A DNA stretch of 64,000 nt from an uncultured Alphaproteobacteria bacterium (GTDB lineage Bacteria > Pseudomonadota > Alphaproteobacteria > HIMB59 > GCA-002718135), in contig CACMQB010000003.1 of NCBI GenBank assembly GCA_902615745.1, positions 124,001 to 188,000 of the forward strand. Direction: 5' to 3'. Made by a program: the position numbers and the translations under genes. Below the pieces are notes generated by a model. It did no database searches and was not told the DNA's origin. It saw nothing but the letters and a program-made list of their open reading frames with translations. Each line of letters starts with the position of its first letter. Within the stretch, counting starts at the first letter, position 1. Positions 45,237 to 54,583 of this stretch are shown in pieces.

Positions 45237-45911
45237 ATGAGAGAAATAGTAATTGATACAGAAACCACGGGCCTTGATTATAAGACGGGTGACAGAATAA
45301 TAGAAGTTGGTTGTGTGGAGCTCAAAAACTATGTTCCTACAGGAAACACACTCCAATTTTATTGCAAACCAGACAGAAGTATAAGCGAAGGGGCAAAAAA
45401 CATTGTGGGTCTTTCAGATGATTTTCTTAATCAACAAAAACCATTTGAAGAAAACCATAAGGAACTCTTAAATTTTTTGAAAAACGATACATTGATAATT
45501 CACAATGCATCATTTGACTTAGGTTTTATAAATAATGAGTTGTCAATCTTAGGATTGCCTCATTTAGATAATCCTGTAGTTGATACAGTTTCTCTTGCAA
45601 GAGAAGTTCTAAATACAAGAATAGCTAACCTCGACTATTTGTGTAGAAGATTTAACATTGATTTATCAGATAGATCATTTCACGGAGCCTTACTTGACTC
45701 CCAACTTCTAGCCGCAGTTTATTTAGAGTTAAGAGGGGGCAAGCAATTTTCTATGGAGCTGAATTCAAACATTGACGAAAAAAACACACAAATTTACAAC
45801 AAAAACGAAACAAAAACCAAAATAATAGAAGTTAATAAAGAAGATTATCTTGCCCATAAAGAAATGTTAAAAAAACTAAAAAACCCCCTTTGGAAAAAAT
45901 TTAACTATTAA
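45237..45911 (+). CDS. dnaQ: DNA polymerase III epsilon subunit (proofreading exonuclease)
   Basis: This 224-residue DEDDh exonuclease has VIDTETTGLD (ExoI), HNASFDLGFIN (ExoII) and HGALLDSQLLAAVYLEL (ExoIII), giving the four acidic residues and the histidine. A C-terminal tail of about 45 residues, Asn/Lys-rich, should bind the alpha subunit. It lies third in the aroE-coaE-dnaQ unit beside the putative origin. Usually secB lies divergent after this gene; it is absent here. Confidence 0.95.
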   Translation: MREIVIDTETTGLDYKTGDRIIEVGCVELKNYVPTGNTLQFYCKPDRSISEGAKNIVGLSDDFLNQQKPFEENHKELLNFLKNDTLIIHNASFDLGFINNELSILGLPHLDNPVVDTVSLAREVLNTRIANLDYLCRRFNIDLSDRSFHGALLDSQLLAAVYLELRGGKQFSMELNSNIDEKNTQIYNKNETKTKIIEVNKEDYLAHKEMLKKLKNPLWKKFNY

Positions 45912-45941
45912 TATTTAAAAAAGTTATTATATTAAAATCAG

Positions 45942-46523
45942 ATGATTTACGGCGACCTTCAGTTTTTTGATATCCTAATTTTCGCAGCTATTGCTGGATT
46001 TATTATTTATAGATTAAGAAGTGTTTTAGGAAAAAGAACAGGGTTTCAAAAAAACTTTTCAGAGCCAAAACCCAAAGAAACCAAAAAACAAGAAGATGTT
46101 CAAAAAATACCATCACTAATGGACAATGAGACAAAGCTTGAGGCTGTATATAAAAAAGTAAATAATTTTAATCATAGAGAGTTTCTTGATGGTGCCAAGA
46201 AAGCTTTCGAAATTATAATTTCATCTTTCAACAATGGAGATAAAAAAACACTCAAAAATCTTGTGTCCAAGGATGTTTATTCTGCATTTGAAAAAGCGAT
46301 TGATGAAAAAACAAACAATCCAGAATCACAATTTTATTCACTAATTATAGAGGGTATCGCAGATGCAAAAGTAGAAAATGACACAATATCAATATCGGTC
46401 AATTTTATTAGTGAACAGATGTTAAATAATGATGAGAGCTCAATCGTTAAAAATAAAGATACCTGGACCTTTGAAAAACCAGTAAGCTCCTCTAGTCCTA
46501 TATGGATATTAACTCAAACTTAA
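45942..46523 (+). CDS. Tim44/TimA-family membrane-associated protein
   Basis: This 193-residue protein has one N-terminal membrane helix (FFDILIFAAIAGFIIY) directly followed by RLRSVLGKRTG, a Lys-rich linker, and a C-terminal Tim44-like domain (about residues 65-190, including FLDGAKKAFEIII and IEGIADAKVEND). This is the bacterial homologue of the mitochondrial import-motor subunit Tim44, present in alphaproteobacteria between dnaQ and the mltA position. Its bacterial role is not settled. Confidence 0.88.
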   Translation: MIYGDLQFFDILIFAAIAGFIIYRLRSVLGKRTGFQKNFSEPKPKETKKQEDVQKIPSLMDNETKLEAVYKKVNNFNHREFLDGAKKAFEIIISSFNNGDKKTLKNLVSKDVYSAFEKAIDEKTNNPESQFYSLIIEGIADAKVENDTISISVNFISEQMLNNDESSIVKNKDTWTFEKPVSSSSPIWILTQT

Positions 46524-46526
46524 TTT

Positions 46527-46955
46527 TTGTCTTTTAAGGAACTCAAAAAACGAATTAAAAAAAACGAGGGTTATTCTGACAAGCCTTATCAAGATCAATT
46601 AGGTTTCTATACTATTGGTTATGGGCATCTTATCACAGAAAAAGAAAATAAATATTATATTAAAAAATTTAAAAAAAAATATTTTGAAGAATTGTTTGAG
46701 ATAGACTTTAAAAAAGCACACGAACAATACAAAAAAAAATTTTTTAAACGAAATCACACAACTTCAGAGAAGGAATTATTAATAGAAATGATTTTTCAAC
46801 TTGGAGCAAAAGGCGTCTCTAAATTTAAGAAAATGCTTTATTTTCTAAACAAAAAACAAAAATTCATGGCATCACTAGAGATGTTAGACAGTTTGTGGTA
46901 TTTGCAAACACCCGAAAGAGTAAAGAACTTAATTAAAAACTATACAAAAAAATAA
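46527..46955 (+). CDS. Phage-type lysozyme (glycoside hydrolase family 24) in the mltA position
   Basis: This 142-residue protein is a T4-lysozyme-like muramidase: NEGYSDKPYQDQLGFYTIGYGH places Glu14, Asp23 and Thr29 with the same 9- and 6-residue spacings as the Glu11-Asp20-Thr26 triad of T4 lysozyme, and SLWYLQTPERV matches the conserved C-terminal Trp region. It starts with TTG 46527, 3 nt after the timA stop. No signal peptide or membrane helix is present, so the route to the periplasm is unclear. In other alphaproteobacteria this slot, between timA and smr, holds the lytic transglycosylase MltA. The lysozyme is in-frame and coupled to smr, so it looks functional. Confidence 0.87.
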   Translation: MSFKELKKRIKKNEGYSDKPYQDQLGFYTIGYGHLITEKENKYYIKKFKKKYFEELFEIDFKKAHEQYKKKFFKRNHTTSEKELLIEMIFQLGAKGVSKFKKMLYFLNKKQKFMASLEMLDSLWYLQTPERVKNLIKNYTKK

Positions 46956-47494
46956 TGGAAGAAGATTTTTTTCTAAAAAACATGAAAGGTGTTAAACCTT
47001 TTAATAAAGATACCTCTATAGTTAAAACGAAAACAACTAATAAAAAAAATGTAAAATTAGATAAAAAAACTAATACTAAAAAAACCAGCAAAAAAACAAT
47101 AACTGAACATAAAGTTAGTAGCTCGGAGTTTAAATTATCATTTGGTGAGGTTAATAAGGAGCTTAAGCGGGGAAAAATTAATATAGATAGAAGAATTGAT
47201 CTTCACGGGTACGGTTTAGTCGAAGCGCATGAAAAATTTATAAGTGAGGTGAAAAAAAATTATAACAAGAATAAAAGATGTTTGCTTATAATTACTGGAA
47301 AGGGTGTTCATAAAAAAATTCAAAATGAGCAAGACACAAACCCTAAACTTTTCTATGGAAAGATTAAAAACTCAATAATAAACTGGATAAACGAAGACGA
47401 TCTTAAGAAATATATTCTAACATATCAAGATGCGGGTTTTGAACATGGAGGTGATGGAGCTCTTTTTGTCTATTTAAGAAAAAAAAAGTTTTAA
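46955..47494 (+). CDS. Smr-domain protein
   Basis: This 179-residue protein has a Lys/Thr-rich disordered N-terminal half and a C-terminal Smr domain: RIDLHGYGLVEAHEKF (about residues 79-94), LLIITGKGVH and HGGDGALFVYLRKK. Smr domains have endonuclease or nucleic-acid-binding activity. The stand-alone alphaproteobacterial form follows mltA in the same cluster; here it follows the lysozyme gene with a 1-nt overlap. It converges on the DUF3108 gene with 4 nt of overlap. Confidence 0.92.
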   Translation: MEEDFFLKNMKGVKPFNKDTSIVKTKTTNKKNVKLDKKTNTKKTSKKTITEHKVSSSEFKLSFGEVNKELKRGKINIDRRIDLHGYGLVEAHEKFISEVKKNYNKNKRCLLIITGKGVHKKIQNEQDTNPKLFYGKIKNSIINWINEDDLKKYILTYQDAGFEHGGDGALFVYLRKKKF

Positions 47495-48162
47495 ATTCTC
47501 TCTAACTTAAATACCCTTTTTTTGAAATGAATAAGAATTTCATATGGAAGTAAATCATCTTTAACTAAAAATTCAATTTTTTTTAAATCATTTCTTTTAT
47601 GGTCAGCCCAAATATTTACATAGTCTTCAATTTCTAAAATTATATTTCCATCCTCACTTTCGTTTCGTTTAAGTGTGTAAATTCTTCTTCCATCAATTGT
47701 TTTTGCCTCATTTTCTCCATTTAAAATATTTATAAAAGAGGTAATTGGGTCAAAATATAAATGTAAGTCTTCAAGGTCTACTCTAGCTATTTCTTCTTCT
47801 ATAGGCTCTTGTTTTAATTCAATTAAATAATCATCAAAAGACATTTTAACTATTTTTGTTTTCGTCTTAGTTTTCCAAAACTGTTTATAATTCTGGGTCT
47901 TAAATATGTTGTTTTCAATAACCCCAGTTGAAAGATAGCTTCCTTCAAATTTATATAAAGGTGAAAAAATGCCAGAATTTTTCAAATTAATTTCTGTTTG
48001 ATAAATATTATCATTAATATTTAATGACCAACTAAAATTACCAATTTTTATTCCTGTTGTGCTGACTTTATATTCTGCGCTAAAATTATTTGCATAGGAT
48101 GTGTTAATTACAAATATAATAAAAAATACTAGAAATTTATTCAAACACAACCTCGTAAACAT
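47491..48162 (-). CDS. DUF3108 periplasmic/outer-membrane protein
   Basis: This about 223-residue protein has a signal peptide (LNKFLVFFIIFVINTSYA) and a beta-rich domain with AEYKVSTTGIKIG, FEGSYLSTG, a DPITSF motif and RRIYTL. These are the DUF3108 features (lipocalin/LolB-like half barrel). Function is unknown. The start is ambiguous: ATG 48162 is taken here, a TTG one codon earlier or a TTG at 48144 (TTGAATAA overlap with the upstream stop) are alternatives. It is coupled to the glycosyltransferase gene. Confidence 0.8.
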   Translation of the reverse strand: MFTRLCLNKFLVFFIIFVINTSYANNFSAEYKVSTTGIKIGNFSWSLNINDNIYQTEINLKNSGIFSPLYKFEGSYLSTGVIENNIFKTQNYKQFWKTKTKTKIVKMSFDDYLIELKQEPIEEEIARVDLEDLHLYFDPITSFINILNGENEAKTIDGRRIYTLKRNESEDGNIILEIEDYVNIWADHKRNDLKKIEFLVKDDLLPYEILIHFKKRVFKLERI

Positions 48163-49522
48163 CAAGTTTTCTTTTTGTAAATTTCTGATCAGGTGAATTT
48201 ATTTTTAACACCTTATATTCATTCTCTAAATAATTTATATCTGAAGGGCTCCCAATTAAAGTAAAATTTTCATTTATATTTTTATTAAGAGGAGATACTA
48301 TTTTAAAGTGGTTTGTTATTTCATCTCCTTCTTTATGCGGCATATAGAAATTAATTTCCTTATCTCTTAATTCAAAATTAAGGCTTGAAAATAAAAGCCG
48401 ATCTGAAACCACTATATTTTTTACAATACCATTTGAAGAACTACTGTAAATTTTTAGAGCATAATCATTTATGCCACTTATTCGGTCAAAAATTTTAGAT
48501 GGATAACTCATTCCAATCATAACAAAAAGTAAAAAACAGACAGTAAAATTAAATATGAAATTAGCTATCTTTAAATAAGAATTATTAATTCTAATATACA
48601 AAAGAGAAAATAAAGAAACTAAAGCTGGAGCAGCCCAATTTGCATTAGCTCTGACAATAATAGCTTCTACTAAAACAATTAAAATTATAGGGACAGAAAA
48701 TATTATAAAAATTTTTTGAATATAGTTCCATTTATTAAATCCAAATATCCCGCCTAAAACCATAAATGGGCCTAACATTAAAAATTGAATTAACAAAAAC
48801 TCTAAACCCCTAAAAAAGTCTATTTCAATATTTGCAAAATTTGCATTATCCGTAGTATGCTGAAATGTTATCCAATCATTACTAAAGTTCCAAATAATAT
48901 TTGGTACAATAATTACAAATACACATAAAAAAGTAAGACTAAAACCTAATAAATTATCCAAAAAAATTTTTCTAAATCTTTTATCAAATAAAATTAAAAC
49001 AAATAAACAAATTACAAAATATATAGCTGCGTATTTTGATAAAAAACCTAACCCCAGAAAAATACCTAATAATACAAAATTTTTTAAATCTTGTTCTCTA
49101 TTAATCTTAATTAATTCATTAAGGGAAAGTGTCCAAAATAATAATAAAAAAAGATCAGTACTAATTACAAAAGATGAAAAAGAAACAGCGGGTATAAATA
49201 AAAAAATTAAACAACCCGCAAATGAATCTTTTTTATTTAGTCCAGAGTTAAATAAAAGATTATAAATACTCCATGCAATCAATAAATAGACAAACGATGG
49301 GAGAAGCTTTAATGAAACAAAACTACTGCCTAGTATTTCCGTATAAACTCTTATTATCCAGGACAAAAAAGGAGGTTTCGAAAAATAACCAAAGTCAATA
49401 TCTTTTGACCATAACCAATACTGTGCTTCATCACCAAACAAATTAAAAGTAGTAAAATTTAAGGCACCTATTTTTAATAAAAGTAAAACAATGAATGACG
49501 GCAATAGAATTTTATTTAGCAT
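48137..49522 (-). CDS. ArnT/GT39-type membrane glycosyltransferase
   Basis: This is a polytopic protein of about 461 residues. FGDEAQYWLWS near residue 30 contains the conserved acidic residue of GT39/PMT enzymes, followed by YFSKPPFLSWIIRVY (periplasmic loop) and at least nine membrane helices. This is the fold of ArnT and other undecaprenyl-phosphate-sugar-dependent transferases that add sugars to lipid A or glycans in the periplasm. ATG 49522 overlaps the stop of the upstream PAP2 gene; an earlier TTG is less likely. The donor and acceptor are not known. Confidence 0.82.
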   Translation of the reverse strand: MLNKILLPSFIVLLLLKIGALNFTTFNLFGDEAQYWLWSKDIDFGYFSKPPFLSWIIRVYTEILGSSFVSLKLLPSFVYLLIAWSIYNLLFNSGLNKKDSFAGCLIFLFIPAVSFSSFVISTDLFLLLFWTLSLNELIKINREQDLKNFVLLGIFLGLGFLSKYAAIYFVICLFVLILFDKRFRKIFLDNLLGFSLTFLCVFVIIVPNIIWNFSNDWITFQHTTDNANFANIEIDFFRGLEFLLIQFLMLGPFMVLGGIFGFNKWNYIQKIFIIFSVPIILIVLVEAIIVRANANWAAPALVSLFSLLYIRINNSYLKIANFIFNFTVCFLLFVMIGMSYPSKIFDRISGINDYALKIYSSSSNGIVKNIVVSDRLLFSSLNFELRDKEINFYMPHKEGDEITNHFKIVSPLNKNINENFTLIGSPSDINYLENEYKVLKINSPDQKFTKRKLDVYEVVFE

Positions 49523-50846
49523 AATATTTTTTATACAATTCAAATAAAATTATATTTAAAATTACAATAAAAACGCCAGCAAAAAAAATGTCACTTAAAA
49601 AATGACCACCAGCCATTATTCTAATTAAACCAAGTACTAAACCAGCAACAAAGCTTCCATAAAGAAAAATTATTTTTTTTGTAATTAAATATAAAATTAT
49701 AATTGAAAACCCAACAGAAGCATCTCCTGAAACAAAAGAGCAGTTTGTTTCACAAACATTTGTTATTTCAAACCACGGGGAAAAAGATTCTTTTCCACCC
49801 AACTCCACTACATCGTTTGGTCTTGCCCTACCCCAAAGATTTTTTAGTATAAGATTTACAAATATTAAAACGCTAATAATTTGAGAAATCCATAACAAAA
49901 ATATTTCCTTAATAGTAAATTTATAATTAAAAAATATTTTATTAATTTTAAAGAAACGCCCAACAATTGGTAAAATTAAAATATAAATAAGTATTAGTGG
50001 TAATAAAATATCTCGAAACAATATTGAAGTTAAATCAAAACTTTGTAATTCAAATTGTGATGCCCCCTTGTAGAACAAAGATGATACATATAAATCTAAT
50101 GATGGGCCGGCAGTCACAAATACACAACTAAAAAACAAAATTAAAATGTAATAAAAAATCTCAGAATTTTTTTCAGGAATTAAATTTGAAAATTTGTATT
50201 TATTATATTTGTTTTCTATTAATTTATTTAAAACCTTAAATAATATTAAAGCTAAAATTGCCCCAGCGACAATATCTGTAAAAAAATGAGCACTCACAAC
50301 AACTCGACTAAAAGCAACAACAGAAGCTAAAAAATAAAAAAAATATCTTAGTTTTGGAACAACAGAAACCAAAATAAAGCATACTATAAATATTGTAGAA
50401 GAGTGTCCAGAGGGGAAAGAATGAAAATTTGATTCTAAGGTAAAATATTTAAAATTAAAAACATCCTCGAAATCAGTATGATTCGGTCTGGGTCTCCCCA
50501 CCACATGCTTTATAATTTGAGTAATTATCCCAACTGTTAAAATATAAACAAAAGAAGAAATAAAAAAATTAGAAAGGTTTTTTGCTGATTTAGTTTTTAT
50601 AATTTGAAGTTTGTTGTTTATATAAAAAATAACAAAGCCTATTATTGTAATAGAAAAATACCAAAACGAACTTCCAAGCTTTGTAATTTCTGAAAAAAAT
50701 TCTTTTAGAAAAACTCCATTTGCCCAATCACTTAAGTTTATAAAATAACTATAAAAAAAAAGATCTAAATTAAAAGAAGCAAAAATACCTAACGTAATAA
50801 ATGCTAAAATAAGTAATTCAAATTTAATGCTTTTAAAAATACTCAT
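49512..50846 (-). CDS. Fused double PAP2-superfamily membrane phosphatase
   Basis: This 444-residue protein contains two PAP2 units. The first (about residues 1-215) has all three motifs: KHVVGRPRP, SFPSGHSS and SRVVVSAHFFTD. The second (about 230-440) has KNLWGRARPND and RIMAGGHFLSD, but the middle motif reads SFVSGDAS, so the usual histidine of SGH is replaced by Asp. PAP2 enzymes dephosphorylate undecaprenyl or lipid A phosphates on the periplasmic side. A single-chain tandem is unusual. It is coupled to the GT39-like gene, suggesting joint action on lipid A or a lipid-linked glycan. Confidence 0.88.
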   Translation of the reverse strand: MSIFKSIKFELLILAFITLGIFASFNLDLFFYSYFINLSDWANGVFLKEFFSEITKLGSSFWYFSITIIGFVIFYINNKLQIIKTKSAKNLSNFFISSFVYILTVGIITQIIKHVVGRPRPNHTDFEDVFNFKYFTLESNFHSFPSGHSSTIFIVCFILVSVVPKLRYFFYFLASVVAFSRVVVSAHFFTDIVAGAILALILFKVLNKLIENKYNKYKFSNLIPEKNSEIFYYILILFFSCVFVTAGPSLDLYVSSLFYKGASQFELQSFDLTSILFRDILLPLILIYILILPIVGRFFKINKIFFNYKFTIKEIFLLWISQIISVLIFVNLILKNLWGRARPNDVVELGGKESFSPWFEITNVCETNCSFVSGDASVGFSIIILYLITKKIIFLYGSFVAGLVLGLIRIMAGGHFLSDIFFAGVFIVILNIILFELYKKYYAK

Positions 50847-50875
50847 TTTACAACTATTAAAAAATTAAATGAGCT

Positions 50876-52189
50876 TTACAATATAAACTTTGATAAATCC
50901 TGACTTTTAATAAGTTCTCCTAAGCTATTTTCAACGTATTCCTTATTAATTATTATTTCTGTAGGGCCTATATCTGAGGCTGTATAACTAACCTCTTCAA
51001 GTAGTTTTTCCATTACTGTGTGGAGCCTTCTGGCGCCTATATTTTCTACGTTCTGATTTATCTCTGTAGATAGAGAGGCGATGGCATCAATCCCATCTTC
51101 TTCAAATTGCAAATCAACCTTCTCTGTTCCAAGAAGTCCTTGATACTGCTTAATCAAGCTGTTTTGTGTTTCAGTAAGAATAAGTTTAAAATCTTTTTTA
51201 CTAAGACTATCAAGCTCAACTCTAATTGGTAATCTGCCTTGAAGTTCAGGTAGCATGTCTGATGGTTTTGATAAGTGAAATGCCCCAGAGGCAATGAACA
51301 AAATATAATCTGTTTTTACAACACCATATTTTGTAGTAACAGCAGTTCCTTCAATCAGTGGTAATAAATCTCTTTGAACACCTTCTCTTGAAACATCCGC
51401 ACCACTTCTATCAGCTCTAGAAGTAATTTTATCTATTTCATCTATAAAAACGATACCATTTTGCTCAACATCATCCAATGCTCTTAAGTTTATTTTATCT
51501 TTATCTAAAAGTTTATCGGTTTCCTCATTTAACAAGTATGCATGAGAATCTTTAACACTCATTTTTTTCATTTTCTTTTGATTGCCAAAACCTTTTCCAA
51601 ATACATCGCCTAAATTAATCATACCCATTTGAGAACCAGGCATGCCAGGTATGTCCATAGTTGGTAAATTTAAATTTGCATTAGCTGAAACTGGAATTTC
51701 AACCTCATTGTCATTTAGTTCACCTGATCTTAGTTTTTTCCTAAAATTATCTCGCGTAGCAGGTGTTGAGCTTTTAGAAACCAAAACATCTAAAATTCTT
51801 TCTTCTGCATTTTTTTCTGCCTTTGCCTTCACCTCTTGACCCATTTGTATTTTTGTTTTTGTAATACTTATTTCAACTAGATCTCTTATTATTTGCTCAA
51901 CATCTCTTCCAACATATCCAACTTCTGTAAACTTAGTAGCTTCAACTTTTACAAAAGGTGCGTTTGCTAACTTGGCAAGTCTTCGTGAGATTTCAGTTTT
52001 ACCACAACCAGTTGGACCAACCATTAAAATATTTTTTGGTACAATTTCCTCTTTTAAAGAATCATCAAGTTGTTTTCTTCTCCATCTATTTCTTAATGCA
52101 ACTGCAACAGCTTTTTTTGCATTGTTCTGACCAATGATAAATTTATCTAATTCAGAAACAATTTCTCTTGGGCTAAAACTAGACTCCAT
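50876..52189 (-). CDS. hslU: ATP-dependent protease ATPase subunit HslU
   Basis: This about 437-residue AAA+ unfoldase partners HslV. It has [16 protein letters not shown], the Walker [17 protein letters not shown], an I-domain inserted at about residues 110-230, Walker [20 protein letters not shown] and the C-terminal [10 protein letters not shown] with a short tail that docks into HslV. ATG 52189 sits 2 nt after the hslV stop region; an upstream TTG gives a start not conserved in the family. Co-expressed with hslV. Confidence 0.96.
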   Translation of the reverse strand: MESSFSPREIVSELDKFIIGQNNAKKAVAVALRNRWRRKQLDDSLKEEIVPKNILMVGPTGCGKTEISRRLAKLANAPFVKVEATKFTEVGYVGRDVEQIIRDLVEISITKTKIQMGQEVKAKAEKNAEERILDVLVSKSSTPATRDNFRKKLRSGELNDNEVEIPVSANANLNLPTMDIPGMPGSQMGMINLGDVFGKGFGNQKKMKKMSVKDSHAYLLNEETDKLLDKDKINLRALDDVEQNGIVFIDEIDKITSRADRSGADVSREGVQRDLLPLIEGTAVTTKYGVVKTDYILFIASGAFHLSKPSDMLPELQGRLPIRVELDSLSKKDFKLILTETQNSLIKQYQGLLGTEKVDLQFEEDGIDAIASLSTEINQNVENIGARRLHTVMEKLLEEVSYTASDIGPTEIIINKEYVENSLGELIKSQDLSKFIL

Positions 52190-52190
52190 T

Positions 52191-52739
52191 CTATAACTCA
52201 ATAGTTTCTGAAATAATATTATGGTTTGTATAAATACAAATGTCTGCAGCTATATTAAGTGATTCTAAAGCAATTTCTTTTGCATTCATTTTTGTATTTT
52301 TCATTAATGCTTTAGCAGCACTATTTGCGTATGGACCCCCAGAACCTATTGCAAGTATTCCATCGTCAGACTCAATTACATCACCAGTACCAGATAGCAA
52401 TAAGCTTACATCCTTATCAGCTACGATCATCATTGCTTCTAATCTTCTCAGATATCTATCCGTTCTCCAATCTTTTGCTAATTCAACACAAGCTCTTTTA
52501 AGTTGGTTTTTATATTGATCTAATTTTCCCTCTAATCTCTCAAACAAAGCGAATGCATCTGCAGTAGATCCTGCAAAACCAGATATAACTGTTTCATCAG
52601 CACCAAGTCTTCTAATTTTTTTTACATTTGATTTCATTACGGTATTACCAAGACTAGCCTGACCATCACCCGCAATAACGACAAGATTATCTTTTCTAAT
52701 TCCTACAATAGTTGTTGATTTAATAATGTTTTTTTCCAT
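52191..52739 (-). CDS. hslV: ATP-dependent protease subunit HslV
   Basis: This 182-residue proteasome-like peptidase has an N-terminal propeptide of about 8 residues followed by TTIVGIRK, exposing the catalytic threonine. Other motifs are [17 protein letters not shown] and [10 protein letters not shown], and [15 protein letters not shown]. It diverges from hisB across 81 nt, the standard alphaproteobacterial hslUV/his arrangement. Confidence 0.97.
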   Translation of the reverse strand: MEKNIIKSTTIVGIRKDNLVVIAGDGQASLGNTVMKSNVKKIRRLGADETVISGFAGSTADAFALFERLEGKLDQYKNQLKRACVELAKDWRTDRYLRRLEAMMIVADKDVSLLLSGTGDVIESDDGILAIGSGGPYANSAAKALMKNTKMNAKEIALESLNIAADICIYTNHNIISETIEL

Positions 52740-52820
52740 TCATTCATAAGATGGCTATTTAATTATTTTTATCAAGTAATTTACCTAGAATAAATCATAT
52801 TTCACTGATATTAGGCAAAA

Positions 52821-53408
52821 ATGCGAAAAGGTAAAGTTGAGAGAAACACCAAAGAAACCAAGATAAGTTGTGAAATTAACTTAGATGGTGTTGGACAATC
52901 TAAAATTTCAACACAAATTGGTTTTTTTGATCATATGCTGGAATTATTATCTCATCACAGTTTGATAGACATAGATTTAAAATGTGAAGGAGACACTAAT
53001 GTTGATCTTCACCATTCTGTTGAAGATACGGCTTACGCAATTGCTTTAGCTATAAACAAAGCACTAGATGATAAAAAAGGAATCAATAGATATGGCTTTT
53101 CATATGTTCCGATGGATGAATGCTTATCGCGATGTGTTATTGATTTAAGTGGAAGGCCTGAGCTTGTTTGGAATGTTAATCTTGGTTTAAAAAAAATTGG
53201 TGAAATGGATACAGAGTTATTTCATGAATTTTTTAAAGCCTTTTCAAATGAATCTAAATGTAATTTACATATTGAAAATCTATACGGAAAAAACAATCAT
53301 CATATCATTGAATCATGCTTTAAGGCTTTTGCCAAAAGTTTAAGATTTGCTGTCGAAATTGATAACAGAAGAAAAGATAACATACCATCATCAAAAGGTA
53401 CTCTTTAA
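52821..53408 (+). CDS. hisB: Imidazoleglycerol-phosphate dehydratase
   Basis: This 195-residue single-function HisB catalyses the sixth step of histidine synthesis. Its duplicated manganese-binding motifs are visible: [14 protein letters not shown] and [12 protein letters not shown], and in the second half HEFFKAF and [16 protein letters not shown]. The C-terminal SSKGTL tail is also diagnostic. It begins the hisB-hisH-GNAT-hisA-hisF-hisE-HIT run; the first five histidine steps must be encoded elsewhere. Confidence 0.97.
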   Translation: MRKGKVERNTKETKISCEINLDGVGQSKISTQIGFFDHMLELLSHHSLIDIDLKCEGDTNVDLHHSVEDTAYAIALAINKALDDKKGINRYGFSYVPMDECLSRCVIDLSGRPELVWNVNLGLKKIGEMDTELFHEFFKAFSNESKCNLHIENLYGKNNHHIIESCFKAFAKSLRFAVEIDNRRKDNIPSSKGTL

Positions 53409-53414
53409 TTTTTA

Positions 53415-54044
53415 ATGAAAAAGATCACTATTGTCGACTACGGCTCAGGTAATGTTTTGTCTGCTCAAAAATCTTTTGTTAAGATAGCAAAAGACAACAA
53501 TATTAAGGTTGATGTTTTAATTTCAAAAAAACTAAATGATGTAAAAAATTCAACCCACGTTGTATTGCCAGGCCAAGGAGCCTTTTCTACTTGCATGAAT
53601 GGTTTAAAAAAAACTGATGGCTTGATAGATGAGCTTTGTGAATTTGCATTAATTAAAAAGAAACCATTTTTAGGTATTTGTGTTGGTATGCAAATGTTAG
53701 CTAATATAAGTGAAGAAAACGGAGATCATGAAGGTCTAGGTTGGATAGACGGTCAAATTAAATTATTGCCTGGAGATAATTTAAAACTTCCTCATATGGG
53801 GTGGAACTTGGTAATACCAAAAAATTCAAAATATAATAACTTAATTTCAACTAAAAATGACTATTACTTCGTTCACTCTTATTATTTCGAATGTGCTGAT
53901 AAAGACAATATTTTGGCAGAAACTAAGTACGGAACAAATTTTGCTTCAATAGTTGGTAAAGAAAATATATATGGCGTGCAGTTTCATCCTGAAAAAAGTT
54001 CCTCCCAAGGATTAAACTTACTAAAAGAATTTATTAGAGTATGA
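53415..54044 (+). CDS. hisH: Imidazole glycerol phosphate synthase, glutaminase subunit HisH
   Basis: This 209-residue class I glutamine amidotransferase has DYGSGN, PGQGAF, the nucleophile motif FLGICVGMQML and the His-Glu pair YGVQFHPEKSSSQG. It supplies ammonia to HisF. Its TGA overlaps the start of the GNAT gene (ATGA), so that gene is co-translated with the pathway. Confidence 0.97.
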   Translation: MKKITIVDYGSGNVLSAQKSFVKIAKDNNIKVDVLISKKLNDVKNSTHVVLPGQGAFSTCMNGLKKTDGLIDELCEFALIKKKPFLGICVGMQMLANISEENGDHEGLGWIDGQIKLLPGDNLKLPHMGWNLVIPKNSKYNNLISTKNDYYFVHSYYFECADKDNILAETKYGTNFASIVGKENIYGVQFHPEKSSSQGLNLLKEFIRV

Positions 54045-54583
54045 ACATGTCTACACAACTAAAAGAAAAAATTAATATTTCAGTCGACAGCATTGAAATA
54101 CTTACGGATGTAGATTTAGCAGATCTTTGTAATATTACAGAACAAGCAATAAAAGCTGGAGGTGGGTTTGGTTGGTTAAGAGTTCCTACAAGAGATGTTT
54201 TAATAGATTATTGGACTAAAAGAACTAATGATAAATATATTAAACTTATTGTTGGTAGATTAAACGGTGTTATAGCTGGAACCCTCCAACTTGCATACGA
54301 AGCACCCAATATTGAGTCTAGGAAAAATATCGCACGTATTAGAAGACAATTTGTTGCTCCGTGGGCGAGGGGTTATGGTTTGGCTAAAACAATGATTGAT
54401 CACACTGAACAAATTGCCAAAGAAGATAATATTAAATCATTACAGTTAGCTGTAAGAGAAACACAAGATGCAGCAATAAAACTATTTACAGGTAAAAATT
54501 ATATAAAGTGGGGTGAAAACCCATTCTATGCTTACATTAACGGAAGTTTTATTAAGGGTTACTATTACTATAAAAATCTGTAG
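54041..54583 (+). CDS. GNAT-family N-acetyltransferase within the his operon
   Basis: This 180-residue protein has the GNAT core: IKLIVGRLNGVIAGTLQL, the acetyl-CoA-binding RRQFVAPWARGYGLAKTMID (Q/RxxGxG/A as RGYGLA) and LAVRETQDAAIKLFTGKNYI. It sits in-frame between hisH and hisA, overlapping the former by 4 nt and the latter by 1 nt, so its translation is tied to histidine synthesis. Its substrate is unknown. An alternative start is the ATG at 54047. Most alphaproteobacteria lack this gene between hisH and hisA. Confidence 0.85.
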   Translation: MNMSTQLKEKINISVDSIEILTDVDLADLCNITEQAIKAGGGFGWLRVPTRDVLIDYWTKRTNDKYIKLIVGRLNGVIAGTLQLAYEAPNIESRKNIARIRRQFVAPWARGYGLAKTMIDHTEQIAKEDNIKSLQLAVRETQDAAIKLFTGKNYIKWGENPFYAYINGSFIKGYYYYKNL

